64,000 nucleotides of DNA, taken from contig LUCM01009096.1 of NCBI GenBank assembly GCA_008360955.1, forward strand, positions 658,736 through 722,735. The letters are read 5' to 3'. The DNA is from Fasciolopsis buskii. Its lineage: Eukaryota > Platyhelminthes > Trematoda > Plagiorchiida > Fasciolidae. Every line of letters starts with the position of its first letter. The stretch's first letter is position 1. The translations under genes and the position numbers were made by a program. This document shows positions 46,340 through 58,229 of the stretch, piece after piece. A model generated the notes under the pieces. That model saw only the letters and a list, made by a program, of their open reading frames with translations. It searched no databases and was not told the DNA's origin.

Positions 46340-48217
46340 GTAAGTTGCTCTCACCGAAGTCATATTCGTGTTCCAAATGTGTGAATATCTGTGGTAACTT
46401 GGTTTTTCATCTATTACAAAAAGCAACATTTGCTCAACAAACCATCTGTTTGGCTTCCTCTCCTGGTGGCTGTGATAAAATTCCTTATGCTTCCGTACGT
46501 CAGTTCAATTCCTGCCATTGTTGTTCACTTTTCCGTTCAATAGTCTTCCCATTTGTTATACGAATACTAAAAGAAATGAAGACAGTCTGCAAATAAATGC
46601 GAACCTAAGTGTAAATTAGTCCTCTGTGCACATGTACCAGAACAGTTTTGAGTCTGATGTGAAAAGAAAACGTTTTGTTGTGCGCGTGCATCCCATTGCT
46701 ACAATAACCTAGCCTGCTAATTAGCTGCCTGAGATGGTGAAGTTGAATATTGGAGGTTCGGGTTGGCGAACGACTGAACCGGCCGAGGCTGTCTCTCCAA
46801 TTACTGCGTTCGCGCTCATATAAACGGTCGCCCTTTATTTTGCACTTTCCTTCCCAGTTTATTTGCTCTCAATCATCCCAGGCAGATTTTCTAGGCTTGG
46901 GTCCAAAGTTTTTCTGACGGTTCGATCAGTTGCAGTAGTACCTTTTGGTATGGTATTGTATTGGGTAGAATTTTGCTTATAAAAAAAGCATTTCAGTCAA
47001 AAATGTGGAGGAAAATAAGAAAAAAGTTACGCTCATCACCCTGCAAAAATGAAATAAGAACTCATCAAGGAATTATCTCAGCACATTGTGATACGTTGCT
47101 CAGGAATTCGACTAAAACACGGCTGCCGTTTGTCAAGATGCGTATTAAATATGAGACAGTAGAGTTCCTACCGATATTTATTTCAAAGGGTATGGAATAA
47201 AAAGTGGGTAGTGTTGAAGTATGAGAGCCGGACTTTGAAAGGTCGTTTTGCAGAGGATGTGTGGGATGTGGGAGAATTCTGTGAGCAAATTTTCTACATA
47301 CTGATGAGTGCTGACCACATTGATTGAAGGACAGCCCAATTAGTGTTATGAAAGACTCACGGCTGATAATTGATAGCCCTCGGGAGAAGAATTCTTAAGT
47401 CTTTTTAAATTAAATCCAGGTCAGTCAGGATTCCTGTATTCAGGTGACACAAATGTAAACATGAATCGGTGATTGAAATGCGAGGAGCAGATCCAACATT
47501 TTCGTAAACAAAGAACGGATGTTGTTACTCAACAATGCCTGAATGGACATCTTGGGCGGAGAGGTGCATTTAAGAGCTGCCTGCCAGCCAGCACCAATGC
47601 TTCCTTTGCGTAGGTTAAAAGTTCTTTGAGGTACGACGGTGTGTGATCCCAGTCGAAGTTGAGAAACAATAAGGTTTTTAAACACCAATGATCCCGACAG
47701 ATTGTAGCGCTGAACGGGGACCATAATGAAACCAAAAATCCCGCACGAAAACATGATTACTCAGTGTCATCCTTGCTCTTTTTTCTGGCGTATCAACCCA
47801 TACACGCATGATTAACGGCTTATCATCACATGATGTCTTAAGCGCTTAATGACCAATCATCAAATTACACACTAAGCAGATCTTGGGGCTTAGACTTGTT
47901 CTTTTTGCTTGCATTCGTCAGCTTGCAGCCTCAAGTATCGAAAAGCAAAATCCACAATGATGTCTGCATTTTTTGTCGTAGGACTTTTGATCTCAGCCCG
48001 CTACCCTGGGGCTCGGTGTTAACTGACTGGGTTCTGTTCAGCACACACGTGCCTCAGCGTAAATCAAACGGGTCACTGCATACCCATTGGTTTGTGGCAG
48101 TAGTAAAGCTCAGTCAAGGTTTCGTCATCATGCGCAAGCTCAACAATACCCAGTTGAACCTTAAATATCTGAATGATTTAAGATTTGGTCGGATTTAACA
48201 GACGATGACCGTAATTT

Positions 48218-48660
48218 TCACGGTTTCCAAGCACCGAAATTCTTCGCATATCTTCTGCTCCTAACAGTCATATTTCGGAGCCTCGCTGCTGCTGCGTATA
48301 CTCGACCTTCGATCGATAACCAGTTGTCACGCCGATGCCTTAAATGCCTCCAGTTGGTGAATGTCAATCGAGCCTTCTGCATGTGTGATGACGCTTCATC
48401 CGATGTGCGACCACTAAGTGAAGTCTGATTACCCAAGTGCCTAAATCTATCTGCCTTACTCATTTCTTCAAGATCAAGGTTCAGCTTTGAGCCAACCCAG
48501 TTCTGCAACAGTATGTTACATTTTGAAGGTGAAAAACATGTCCCAAACTTACTTAAACTAATGTTGAAACGATCGAGAAAAACCTACAACTTACTTGGAT
48601 CTTCACTCAATAGCACAACATCGTCCACATTTTGAGAAAATCTATTTCTCTGGTGAACTC
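48218..48660 (-). mobile_element. LINE reverse transcriptase fragment (RTE-like)
   Basis: The minus-strand reading starts with NVDDVVLLSEDPSK at about 48600-48640, a decayed YADD catalytic box. It continues LQNWVGSKLNLDLEE, SDEASSHMQKARLTFTNWRH and WLSIEGRVYAAA. The order and spacing match the other RTE-like copies. The tyrosine and alanine of YADD are replaced, and the frame is broken before and after. Confidence 0.75.
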
Positions 48661-48679
48661 CATTTCTGATGGAGGGTTG

Positions 48680-49560
48680 GTATTTATTTGTATTTATTTA
48701 CTTATGGTTTTAAGTGGGAGGTACACTATGGCGGTGGGCCAGGTAAAATGGGGCTTGCAAGAATATTCCCGGCATACTGTATTGGCGTGTATCCTGAGGC
48801 TATTTGAATGTTTTCCTCAAGTTTATCCAGGTTTCTCAGCTATGGTTTGTAAACCCTACTTTTCGGTCGATTCCGTACAAAGAAGTCGAACAGAGTAAGA
48901 ACAAGAGATCTCGCTGGCCACGTGATTGGCCCTTCCTTTCCAATCCATCGATCAGGAAAATGTTCATCTACCCCAACCGAACTGGCTCTGCGAAACTAAC
49001 TGGTGCTCCATTCTACTGAAAGTATGTACGGTTTATCGACTAGTGGTGAAAAGCATTGCGAAAGAGACTGTGATAACATCTGCAAATAGATTGAACCGTT
49101 AACAGTACCAGAGAAGAGATAGGGTCCAGTAATGGTCGTACCTTACATGCCGAACCACATGATTAATTTCGGGTTGAAACAGTAATGTTCATCCAGTACA
49201 ACTCGTGGATTGTTTCGTACTCATTAAACTTATTTTTTGTAATTTCCTCTACCATAAAGATGGAATACGGCTTCATCTGAAAAGATGATATGTTTACACA
49301 ATGCATGCCCCATTTTGAGTGGCTAAACAAACCACTGGCAAAAAGTCAAGTTTTTCTCCAACTACGTCTTTCAAGGTAACACCGTGATGAAGTTTAGAAG
49401 GATGTGAATGTAGACGATGTAAAATACATCCTGTGGAGAAAGTACTTATAAAACGCTGCTGTACCAAATCCAAGAGTCTGAGTAAAATTCTGTTAGGCGA
49501 CTTCAATTCCTTCAGTTGTCACCTGTCCGTGGACTACTGAACGACGCCTATAATGAACGG
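48680..49560 (-). mobile_element. Mariner-like (Tc1/mariner) transposase remnant
   Basis: Minus-strand remnants occur in transposase order. HIIFSDEAVFHLYGRGNYKK (about 49230-49290) carries the first catalytic Asp. GPYLFSGTVNGSIYLQML lies at about 49080-49140. FQ-stop-NGAP (about 49005-49020) stands where QQDGAP is expected, so the second Asp is Asn. DEHFPDRWIGKEGPI and WPARSLVLTLFDFF (about 48880-48970) lack the third Asp. Frameshifts and stops confirm a fossil. Terminal inverted repeats were not identified. Confidence 0.75.
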
Positions 49561-49873
49561 AACCCGTCTTCACAAGTGTGATCTTCATTCCCCTCACAGT
49601 GCATGGTGTAGGTCTCTTTCTCAGGATTTAACCATTTGAAGTCAGCAGACGTAGCTGACAAAGTGCGACTGAGCGCGTTTAATGAGACCAATTTAGCTGT
49701 CATTCAACTTTAGGTTCATAACGAAGATTGCCTGAAGATTAAGTAACCGATCAGGATGCCAGAGAAAATGGCAAGCAGACAATCGCTACCAGTATTCTAT
49801 TCCCCCAGTTTTTTCGCCATCACTTGAACTTATAATGAGCTCAGATCACTCTCTCTTTCTCATCCGTTTGCAT

Positions 49874-49878
<5 letters not shown>

Positions 49879-49925
<47 letters not shown>
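49879..49925. repeat. TA microsatellite
   Basis: About 23 uninterrupted TA units inside the DDX11 intron. Confidence 0.95.
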
Positions 49926-49928
<3 letters not shown>

Positions 49929-50625
49929 TGAACGGGGAAAGGTAAAAGAAAATGCCAAAATCATCCCCGTCATGTCAACAGTTACCCATTAAAATCCATG
50001 ATTCATCTCTAGGCTTGATGTTACCAAGTTTCCCAAATTGAATTAGAGGACTGATTTAGATCTTACTCCGAGCCTTTGATCAGACGATGTAACGCACAAG
50101 ACAGCAGGGCGCTCTGAGACCAGTGGGACCCGGTGACTAATAGTTCAATTCAAACGCTTTTCGAATGGGACTGGACATTCTTGGTGTCCAGTACACCCTT
50201 CGGGGACAGATGCCGGTGAGCATGGTGTCTTGATGCTTCGTACGCTACCTGTGCTTGGCATGGACTCAGGGTCTAGTCGTCTACTCACAGATCAATCAAC
50301 TCGAAAATTCGTGTTCGTCCTCGCACTTTAGTTGGAACAATTCTGGCACAGGAACGCAGTGAATACAACTTTCTCAGCAGGTCTTTTGCTGAACACCGTC
50401 ATTTGGAAGGATGATTCAGCTGTGTTGTTCTTTTATGGTTTCTTTGAGATGGAGTGGAGCGTGGACGGTGGTTAATGAGTCATTCAGAAACCCCACTAAA
50501 CTCCCTGGTACTGAAAGTGGACTGTTTTTACAAGGTACTCGGCTACTACCCATGTTATCTTGTTGCTTGAAACACGATGTACACCAGTTTCACAGTGGTA
50601 TTTCCTCTGTATCCCCGATACTCAG

Positions 50626-50961
50626 CTTCGGGAAAAAATGGCCTACCTTGATCGTCAGTTTGGTAATCGCCCTTCCTATAAATCTATCAGTCCGGGGCGA
50701 CAGCATTACGAAGCGTTGTGTATGCGTGCCATCAACCAAGCAATCGGCCGATCCGTTCGACATGCGAAAGACTACGCCGCTGTGTTTCTGGTGGATCGAC
50801 GTTTCACTCGTCCGAATATACAGCAGAAACTAGCTGACTGGGTTGCATATGGCCTACAGTGTACGCTGGGCACGAACGTGCTAAAAATCTCACTCGGACA
50901 AGCGATGAAGAAACTTCACGAGTTTTTCATTTCTGCGAAAAAATATACAATACAAAAATGA
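50626..50961 (+). CDS. DDX11: DDX11/ChlR1-type DNA helicase, terminal exon (motif VI and C-terminus)
   Basis: Begins after acceptor CCCCGATACTCAG, phase 0, and encodes 111 residues to a TGA at 50959-50961. It opens LREKMAYLDRQFGNRPSYKS and contains NQAIGRSVRHAKDYA, the motif VI Q..GR..R with its arginine finger. DRRF.RPNIQQKLADWV and a helical C-terminal tail follow, as in DDX11. Length and order agree with the C-terminus of animal DDX11. A possible AATAAA lies at 51532-51537. The gene converges on the minus-strand exon at 52151-52510. Confidence 0.93.
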   Translation, partial: LREKMAYLDRQFGNRPSYKSISPGRQHYEALCMRAINQAIGRSVRHAKDYAAVFLVDRRFTRPNIQQKLADWVAYGLQCTLGTNVLKISLGQAMKKLHEFFISAKKYTIQK

Positions 50962-52150
50962 ACGCCTTGATGTTGATACTCGCGAGTCATGTTTACTGTT
51001 TATTTTTCTTAAAAACAACAGATTATCTTTCATATGAGAAACTATTCTGAGATTTTCCTTACAATTTTGTTGTTTTTACTAAAACTAAGAAATAGAGAGT
51101 AGCAGAGGTACCCTACAACATTTTCGTTTGCGTAGATTTGGTCCCACTTTCAGGAATTAGTACCTCTTTTGTGCTCTGCATTTGTTTGCGATCCATAGCA
51201 CGTAGCCAAAAACAGGGACAAATCAGCAGAGAAGAAAGTGAAAGAGTCCGATTTCGATCAGGCTGCCGAACGCCGCAATTGTTCATATCGTCTGTTAACG
51301 TAGGGCCGTTCTGTGATTCAGACCGAAAGTTAGGCCCTTCCTACCATTTGCGGATTTCACGTTTTCACTGCCCCACGGGCCTCTGAGCACTCCACCCCAC
51401 CTTAAAAGTACCACCTATCTCGGGAATTCTATATGCGAGCAGGCGCGATCAGTTTTTTAAACATGTCTGAATTGAGTACTTATTCCAGATACCCATTCAC
51501 CTCTTTGTCATAGGTTTAAGGTATAAGTAATAATAAAAATTGAAGCACGAAATTTCCTCGTGAGCTATTTATCAGTTTCGTAGTTTTCTTCGTTTATCGG
51601 ATATACGTATTTGGTACACTTCTGCGGAATCAGCTTTGCATACCACACAACGTCCAAGCGCAGGGATGACTGGACAGAGTAGTGCGGCACATACATTACT
51701 CAACGAAATACAAAATAATTTGTCAAAGTTGTGAAACAAGTTGGCAAACAAGCTAGTTCCCATGGATTCATACTCATGCCATTACATCAAAATTTATTTG
51801 GAATGAGATTAGTTAGATAAAAATATGGGTATGGGGATGGATTTGTGACAACCCAGATGAACGTGAGGTATTAATTGTTGTGGTCTGAGATTTGCATTGG
51901 GACGGAGGATGGGCCAAAAGAGTTGAAAGGCAATCACAAATTGTGAAGATAGACCGGGAGCACGGTGGAAGCTGTCGCGATCCGCTTGATGGTCACGCGT
52001 AAATCTTCGGCAGACAGTCTCGGTACAATAATTACGGAACCAACTTCATCCTTATCACTTCAGAAGAGGTTACTTCTTTGTTAGTTCACACATTCATTGA
52101 TTGATATCTTCCTTTGCAAATTCGCTCACTCTTATTACGCCCCGTTCCGC
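50962..52150. other. Convergent 3' flank
   Basis: Lies between the stop of DDX11 (+) and the stop of the minus-strand exon. Candidate poly(A) signals are AATAAA at 51532 (+) and its complement at 51793-51798 for the minus-strand gene. No coding sequence recognised. Confidence 0.5.
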
Positions 52151-52510
52151 TTATTCTGAAGTCCAAACATCGCTTCTTGAAAATTTTCGGCATTTGTGCC
52201 TTCTTATGAAACATACGTCTCGGAGATCCCTTTCTGATGAAGGAGCGGCATCTTTATGAATCGCCTCGTAGATATCGTCATAAACATCACAGTGGAAGTT
52301 TTGTGCGTTCCCTGTGGAGACAAACTCGGGGTGCAACACTAGGATCTCATTTGTATCATTAGGAGTGTGCTTGGATGGTGAGTTCACTTCTGAAGGTTGG
52401 CCTTGGTCAACCGACAAATCACTTTGGGATTCTGAAGCAGAATCATCAATCATGCACGCTCTCCATGATATAAATAGGATCCAAATCCCACCTAATAAAG
52501 GAGTGTAGAA
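52151..52510 (-). CDS. Terminal exon of an unidentified membrane protein
   Basis: A minus-strand exon after acceptor GGTCATCTTAG, phase 0, encoding 119 residues to a stop at 52151. It opens FYTPLLGGIWILFISWRACM, which looks like the end of a transmembrane helix. An acidic, Ser-rich tail follows (DDSASESQSDLSVDQGQP) and later VYDDIYEAIHKDA. This pattern suits the cytoplasmic tail of a single-pass protein. I do not recognise the family, and upstream exons were not identified. It lies downstream of ARP2 on the same strand. Confidence 0.5.
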   Translation of the reverse strand, partial: FYTPLLGGIWILFISWRACMIDDSASESQSDLSVDQGQPSEVNSPSKHTPNDTNEILVLHPEFVSTGNAQNFHCDVYDDIYEAIHKDAAPSSERDLRDVCFIRRHKCRKFSRSDVWTSE

Positions 52511-55095
52511 CTAAGATGACCAGATAAGAGAGTACCGGGTACGCGTACTCAAGACGCGAAACTTCAAACAAAACATGTTACTCTAGCTAACGGGCATTTT
52601 GCACTGAAGTCAATTCTGTAGTACAGGAACAAGGCTGGAGAAGGAACAGTGAACAATATTAATGCAAAATTATGGCTTAAGATGGCCTTGTCTGAAGCTC
52701 TAGATTGGCCGACGTGACTCGTTCCTGCACGCACTGCTCTCATTTTGGTCAGCCCATTACAAACGGCTAGAGCAGGATGCAAGATAAGATCGATTTTTCA
52801 TGTCATCATTTGCTAGTTTAACACCAAGATTTCAGAATTGACTGTAAATACCACGAAGTGATAAGTTTATTGTGACCGGTGATTGGTAGATCAAAAAAGG
52901 GTGTGTCTGACCGTGGTGAGAATACTTTCGTTCAGAATTATATACGTTAATTTTGTCTCAGAAGGAATTGTATGACCAATAATTACGATTATATGAATCC
53001 AAATAACGGAACTAATTGGGTCGACAAACTATAATCCATGAAAATGAACCCATGTAAACATGGAATGCGAGCATGCGCAGCGACTACTACCAGTAACCTC
53101 AGTGGGCACGCACTAATTTGAAAATCAGTGCGCGCTGCCTGAAGCACGACAAATGAGGGGGAAACAGACACGGACCGGTCACGAAGCGATCGATCACAGC
53201 TTAAAAGGTCTAACTGTCGTCCACTTTTGTGACTAGAATATGAATGAAATGCCAAGACCATTGGCGCGTAAACGCCATCCATAGAACTTGGACGTTATCA
53301 AATTGCACTACTCATCAATCCATTTTGCAGTTTATTGGTTGCTTTGTAATTGCAAGCTGATAGCACGAGTCATTTACCGAAATAGCTGAATTCTCTTGGC
53401 GATCGCAAAACTAACAGCAATACATCAATCCTCGCGGCATAATTGAATTTCGCATTGAAAAGTCTCCACCCATCCAGTAGTGAGTTTCATCAAGCCCAAT
53501 GAATGAAAACCGCCTGGCGAGAATTCCGATTTTATGAATACAGTTGAGGTATTTATTTCGTACTCAGTGTCCTGCCACTCGGTCTATAATTAAGGGTATA
53601 GAAATTGGTATCGATCGCACTGCCTTGACAATTGATGCAGCACGTGATTAGTACCACATAATAATGATAGTGACCTGCAGGAATCTGTTAGCAAATACAG
53701 CACGAGCAATTTGAAACTATGCTGAGTGAAACTCACACGCCACTGATACCAGCAAATCTCTGCTGATTCCGACTGGTGTATATAAGCCAATGCGTAGTGT
53801 CTAAGCAGTTCAAGATAGAAAGTAGCAATTAGAAAGCACGCACTGAACAGAACAGACCTTGGTTGATTTCAAGGACGTATTATCGCCAACTAGTTATTGC
53901 CTCAGAAGTACGAGCAAATGTCGAGTTTGTATTTTGGGAAAGCAGCACAGGGTTATCCCGGCTTATGTTTAAATTACGTGGCCGGAATTAGGCATATTGT
54001 TCGACAGCAATGGTTTTTTGGTTCGGCACAGAAGTGCGGGAAGACACTACCAAAAAAACTGAACGAATCACCGACTAAAACAGTGAATACTGACCAGCAG
54101 CATCAGTTTATTGTTTTCAATGCTGAACTAACGCCTGTGGAAAATTCATCAGAAAACTGAGGTATTACTACAGTTGAAAGTTGAAAACTTTGGAAAGAAA
54201 CGGACAAATGAAAGCCGATCTCATCAGTAAAAAACCGGTCGTTTTGAGTTTGATGAAACGGAAAGAAGTGACCATGCCCTCAGTAGTAAACAATTCGAAA
54301 TCGAATTACAGTGCTGGTGGAACTGCGACGACATAAACTACGATTGTGAGAAAATCCTGTTTGTCGCTGAAGTACCAAAGCTGAGCGCGTAGGTGACAAC
54401 AGAACGAAGCATGAAACCATACATAATTTGCTTCGCATTCTTCAATGGCTTAACAGACTACTTGTGCTAGAATAATTGACTACAACTTTGTATCAGATCG
54501 ATTGGAAAAAACGACGAGTTTGGTAGTTACGAAAGAAAACGGATTGTTCAGCAATGTCGCATTTGATGTTTATAGTCTCGTTTTGCACAAATATCATGAT
54601 CAGACTTGGGAAAAAGTTAGCGCAAAGCCGTCGGGAAAACAGTGACGACTGAAGTAAACAATCCAAAGATAAAAAAGGAGTGATGGGAATGAGCATTTCA
54701 TTAGAGAGCAGAATGAACATAGGGGTGGATAGAATTAGTGCAAAACACGCATTTGACTGAACATTCGCAATACAGCTAGTGGTCACTGCGAGCCAAAAAA
54801 AACCGAGCTGGTGGCTATAGGAAGATCAACTGTATGTTGCTTGACGAACCTGAAGTATTTGGATAGCATATTTGATGTATACATGAATGGGAGTCGAGAG
54901 TGGAATGGCTTCAAGTCATCAGCCGAGAACAGAGTAGGGAGTAAGGCAATGAAACACGCCATTAGGTCAGCTATCAGTTATGGTTGTTGTAAAGCAAAAT
55001 ACACTCCAGAAAGCGAACTTAGGATAGTGAGAAACAGTGTGAGCGAAATCACACAAAAGTTCAACAGTTACAAGAAAAAGAATATCACATACGAA
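52511..55095. other. Interval between the membrane-protein exon and the ARP2 stop
   Basis: Upstream exons of the membrane protein are expected on the minus strand here. One candidate (about 53740-53790, ALAYIHQSESAEICWYQWR before a GTGAGT) is too weak to annotate. No transposon domain was recognised. Confidence 0.35.
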
Positions 55096-55263
55096 TCAGC
55101 GTCGGTTAAGTTTCTCCAGAACTCTGAACCCTTGATCTTGATACTCGCTTCGGGTGATCCAGGAACCATTTGACTTATCCTTCATGATGTTGGCCAAAAC
55201 TGATCCACCAATAAACACCATATGCTTTCTCTGTGGTGGTGCCTCAATCCGAATTTTAAATTT
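55096..55263 (-). CDS. ACTR2: Actin-related protein 2 (ARP2), terminal exon
   Basis: A minus-strand exon after acceptor TTAATTTCACCAG, phase 0, 55 residues then TGA. It reads [20 protein letters not shown], then [20 protein letters not shown] and ends VLEKLNRR. This is the C-terminal actin-fold segment of ARP2, one of two actin-like subunits of the Arp2/3 complex that nucleates branched actin filaments. The final residues and the SNGSW stretch differ from vertebrate ARP2; the rest is well conserved. Antisense open frames over this exon are not genes. Confidence 0.92.
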   Translation of the reverse strand, partial: KFKIRIEAPPQRKHMVFIGGSVLANIMKDKSNGSWITRSEYQDQGFRVLEKLNRR

Positions 55264-57293
55264 CTGGTGAAATTAAGAGAAATGAGAAATGCAATCAATT
55301 TTTGCCAAAAATAAAACAAATCGGAAAAAGCATAAAATAGTTAAAATGATGGCTGATCGGGTGTTCAGTGCAGTTAATCTCGTTTTTACAACCATTAACT
55401 TAGGATTGGTGTGCTTTGGTTTAGGTTGTTAACTCAGCACCGCATTTTCAAAATATGCAACGGTGAATAGTGGAAGAACCGCTAGCATAAGGAAAATGAG
55501 TCTTCGGTATACACCAAAAGCACAGCTTGGTGTTACCCGGCGAGTCCCCAGATCGCGGATAAGGGAATGGTCGCCACTTCAGTGGTTAGCCGTGAATAAA
55601 GAAGGGTCATCATGTTGTTATGTTGCATATGATCGGACTGTGATAACATTTTCCGTAGTACGGAGGCAACAGGCAGGTGAATATTCTTGTTGTGGCGTCT
55701 ACCAATAGGTGGACAAGCCGCATACGTCACAAATAGCCGCAGAATCTTCCTGCACCAAATGGAATCTATGGGAGCTTAGTCGTGAAACTAATCTCATTCT
55801 AATGCGAATTTCTTACGCATAGTGGATTTCCATTGTTCTTTATTAGAAACTAGAGACGGGAGAAATCACAGTAACAACAAAGGATTTAATGTTTGGTCTC
55901 CCTGAACAGGACATCTTAGACATTCCCCGTCTGAGCAGATGTCAATGTCATATCCTTGTCGCGGACAGAAGGCAAGAGGAATGTCTGAGAACGCTGCACA
56001 AAATTTTCACGGAAATAGCCGGTCGCGTTGTGGCAACCGATTGTTCCAAGAATTGCATCCACAATTCCGATTAACTAAGAACCCCTGAAGGGTCTCTTTC
56101 CTGCAGGCTACGATAACAACCACTTAGATCTCGTTTGAGTTCATTTTTCACAATGCTCCAAAACAATGTTTGCACGATAAACTGGTTAGGGGTTTATCAA
56201 ATTATTAAAAAAACGCACTAACGTCTTATTACTACATGCACCACGGATGAGTGTAGTTGAAGACGACATGCCTTATAGCCGCTGAAACTTGGAGTGGCGT
56301 GGAAATACAACAAGGTCTCAATAGGCCAGGCATAACAATCTCTCGGGCGACAGCGAGTTACGGTCTATCGTCTAATTATTCTCACAAATTGAAGAGAACA
56401 ATAAGTACGGGAATAAAATGATTGAAATCCAACGAAACTACTTGATAAATTCATAATCAAACTATAAGTATCAAGTCATCAAGTGAATCCGTTGATCCGA
56501 CTGCGTCAAGAGTAAGGTATCGGCATCTGGACCTTTCGGTTTTCGTACGGTTTAGTCGTCTCGAGAAAAATGCCGAACTGCATCGCATTCACGTCTTAAT
56601 CTATTTGACTACCCTAAAACAATTCCCTAGTTAGTAGTAGAGAGCCGAATACCACACGGTGCATATAGAAACCATAGATGCGGTGAACAAACGATGGTGT
56701 TCAGGAGGAGCCTGGAACAAATGGCATGTACGATGAACCCTACACCAACGTATCTTTTCGCTTTCTTTCATATCACTTTCCTTTTGACCATAGTTTCGGA
56801 GGTACCAGCTCTGTAGTCAGAGATGTACAGATTACATATACACTGTAGGTGGACAGGAAAAGGGACGAAATAGGAGATGAAACATTCCAAACGCAAGAAC
56901 GCCACTGACTGCGCCCGGTGCGTCTATTCATCTCGTGGTGATGGGGGGAGGGGATGGGAACAGCAAGAATCACAGCTTACTCGGAATAGTCCAATGGTCG
57001 TGATTTACATATCTTTTCGCAATATCAAAGTATGCCCAACTTTCAGTAACCATGTTTCAAATAACAGAGTAAAAGAGACAAGCATTCTGTGTGAATGCAA
57101 TGCATGCGTCCCAACCATATTAATCCATTCTCTTACATAGTAACATCTAGGATCCCCAATTTTATACTAAGCTTCTGAGTCACTCCAAAAATTCCTGTCG
57201 ATACGAAGACACCGGCAACCTTTGCATATCTGTCCGCAACGGTCATGCTTCTAAGCCGAACTCATCACTACTGCGCATAAAGTTACACCGACA

Positions 57294-57500
57294 TCACTGA
57301 CGCCTCAGATCGCTAAATGCCAATATACAACGACACTTCGTGCGATATACGCACACCTGAAGAGATATAACTGCCCAAGGAAAAACCTTATTTACTCCCC
57401 TAAATTCTTCATTCGCAAGGACGAAGTCCGACTTCGACCCAATCCAATGCTGCAGCAGTCTTTTGTATTTTGAAAGTGCAAATTTCACCCCAAACATAGG
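57294..57500 (-). mobile_element. LINE reverse transcriptase fragment (RTE-like)
   Basis: The minus-strand frame reads FGVKFALSKYKRLLQHWIGS, then KSDFVLANEEF and LAFSDLRR. This is the same post-YADD segment seen in the other RTE-like copies. Only this piece remains. Confidence 0.7.
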
Positions 57501-57719
57501 TACACTGTCGTCGCTAAGACGATCGGGAAATAATAATTTACATTTAATGAGGAGAAGGCCATGTCTCTCCCAAATCTTTTATGAGGATTCTACTTTTGCT
57601 ATCATCTTTCTCTAAAACTATCGTCTTCTTGTTTTTCCGCTACTTTCGGTTTTACCTTTAATTAAAACTATCGCCATGCCCTGCATTGCTGCACGCTGAT
57701 TAGTCAGTTTTATAACTTT

Positions 57720-58030
57720 CGCATTAATTCGCAAGGTCGGACGCCCGACTTGGCCTAAGACTATATAAGTGGTGGTGACCCGAGCTTAAAGACATTGTTC
57801 TTCCGGCTTACCGTCTTGGCCGTCGTGCTGTGTCAATACACGTTACTCGTGAGGTTCTGTCTTCTGTGTTCAGCTAGTGGGGGACCTAGCTTGAATCGTG
57901 CGCATCGTATACTGTGGTTCTAGTACCGGGTTAACCGTTGTGCGATTACGGGTAAGTGTCACCCCTTGTGTATTCAGTCAATGTTGTGTTCAATTTGTGA
58001 TTGTGTTCATAGTCTCAGCGGACTGAGACT
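57720..58030 (+). promoter_or_regulatory. GC-richer segment with TATA-like box, possible LTR or promoter relic
   Basis: Contains CTATATAAG at about 57761-57769, soon followed by TGGTGACCCGAGC, which resembles a primer-binding site for tRNA-Trp. GC-rich sequence and a GGTAAGTGTC donor-like site follow. Base composition contrasts with the AT-rich surroundings. It could be part of an LTR retrotransposon, a LINE 5' region or chance. No coding domains flank it. Confidence 0.25.
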
Positions 58031-58229
58031 TGTGTTGTGTCCATTTTGTGCTCCCACAAATGCATAGCAACATCCATCTCTAATCAGAAGGACATCACTT
58101 GCATATTCTAAATCGGATAGTTTACCGTGTAAACAATTATCGGTATAGTCTTCCGACAAATCTCATAATCTCAATGAATGACTGTAAATAGATGGAAAAT
58201 GGAAAAACTCCGACGAGCACCCTTCCTTT

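Larger units (their letters stand above)
46340..50625 (+). other. DDX11 intron (4.3 kb)
   Basis: Contains an antisense LINE fragment, an antisense mariner remnant and a TA tract. Nothing was recognised at 46340-48217 or 49930-50625. Confidence 0.8.

Noticed and set aside
49879..49925. TA tract as a marker of another hammerhead terminal repeat
   Set aside because: The flanks lack CTGANGA, GAAA and the conserved unit blocks.
54181..54260. A minus-strand FFTDEIGFHLS resembling a transposase catalytic block
   Set aside because: Only one short motif; flanking sequence shows no further transposase blocks in order.
54811..55173. A 120-codon plus-strand open frame
   Set aside because: It lies antisense to the last ARP2 exon, whose reading frame, splice acceptor and conserved residues explain the sequence.
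55463..55708. Open frame with an Ig-like ending (QQAGEYSC)
   Set aside because: The resemblance is limited to a few residues, there is no domain context, and it lies inside the ARP2 intron.
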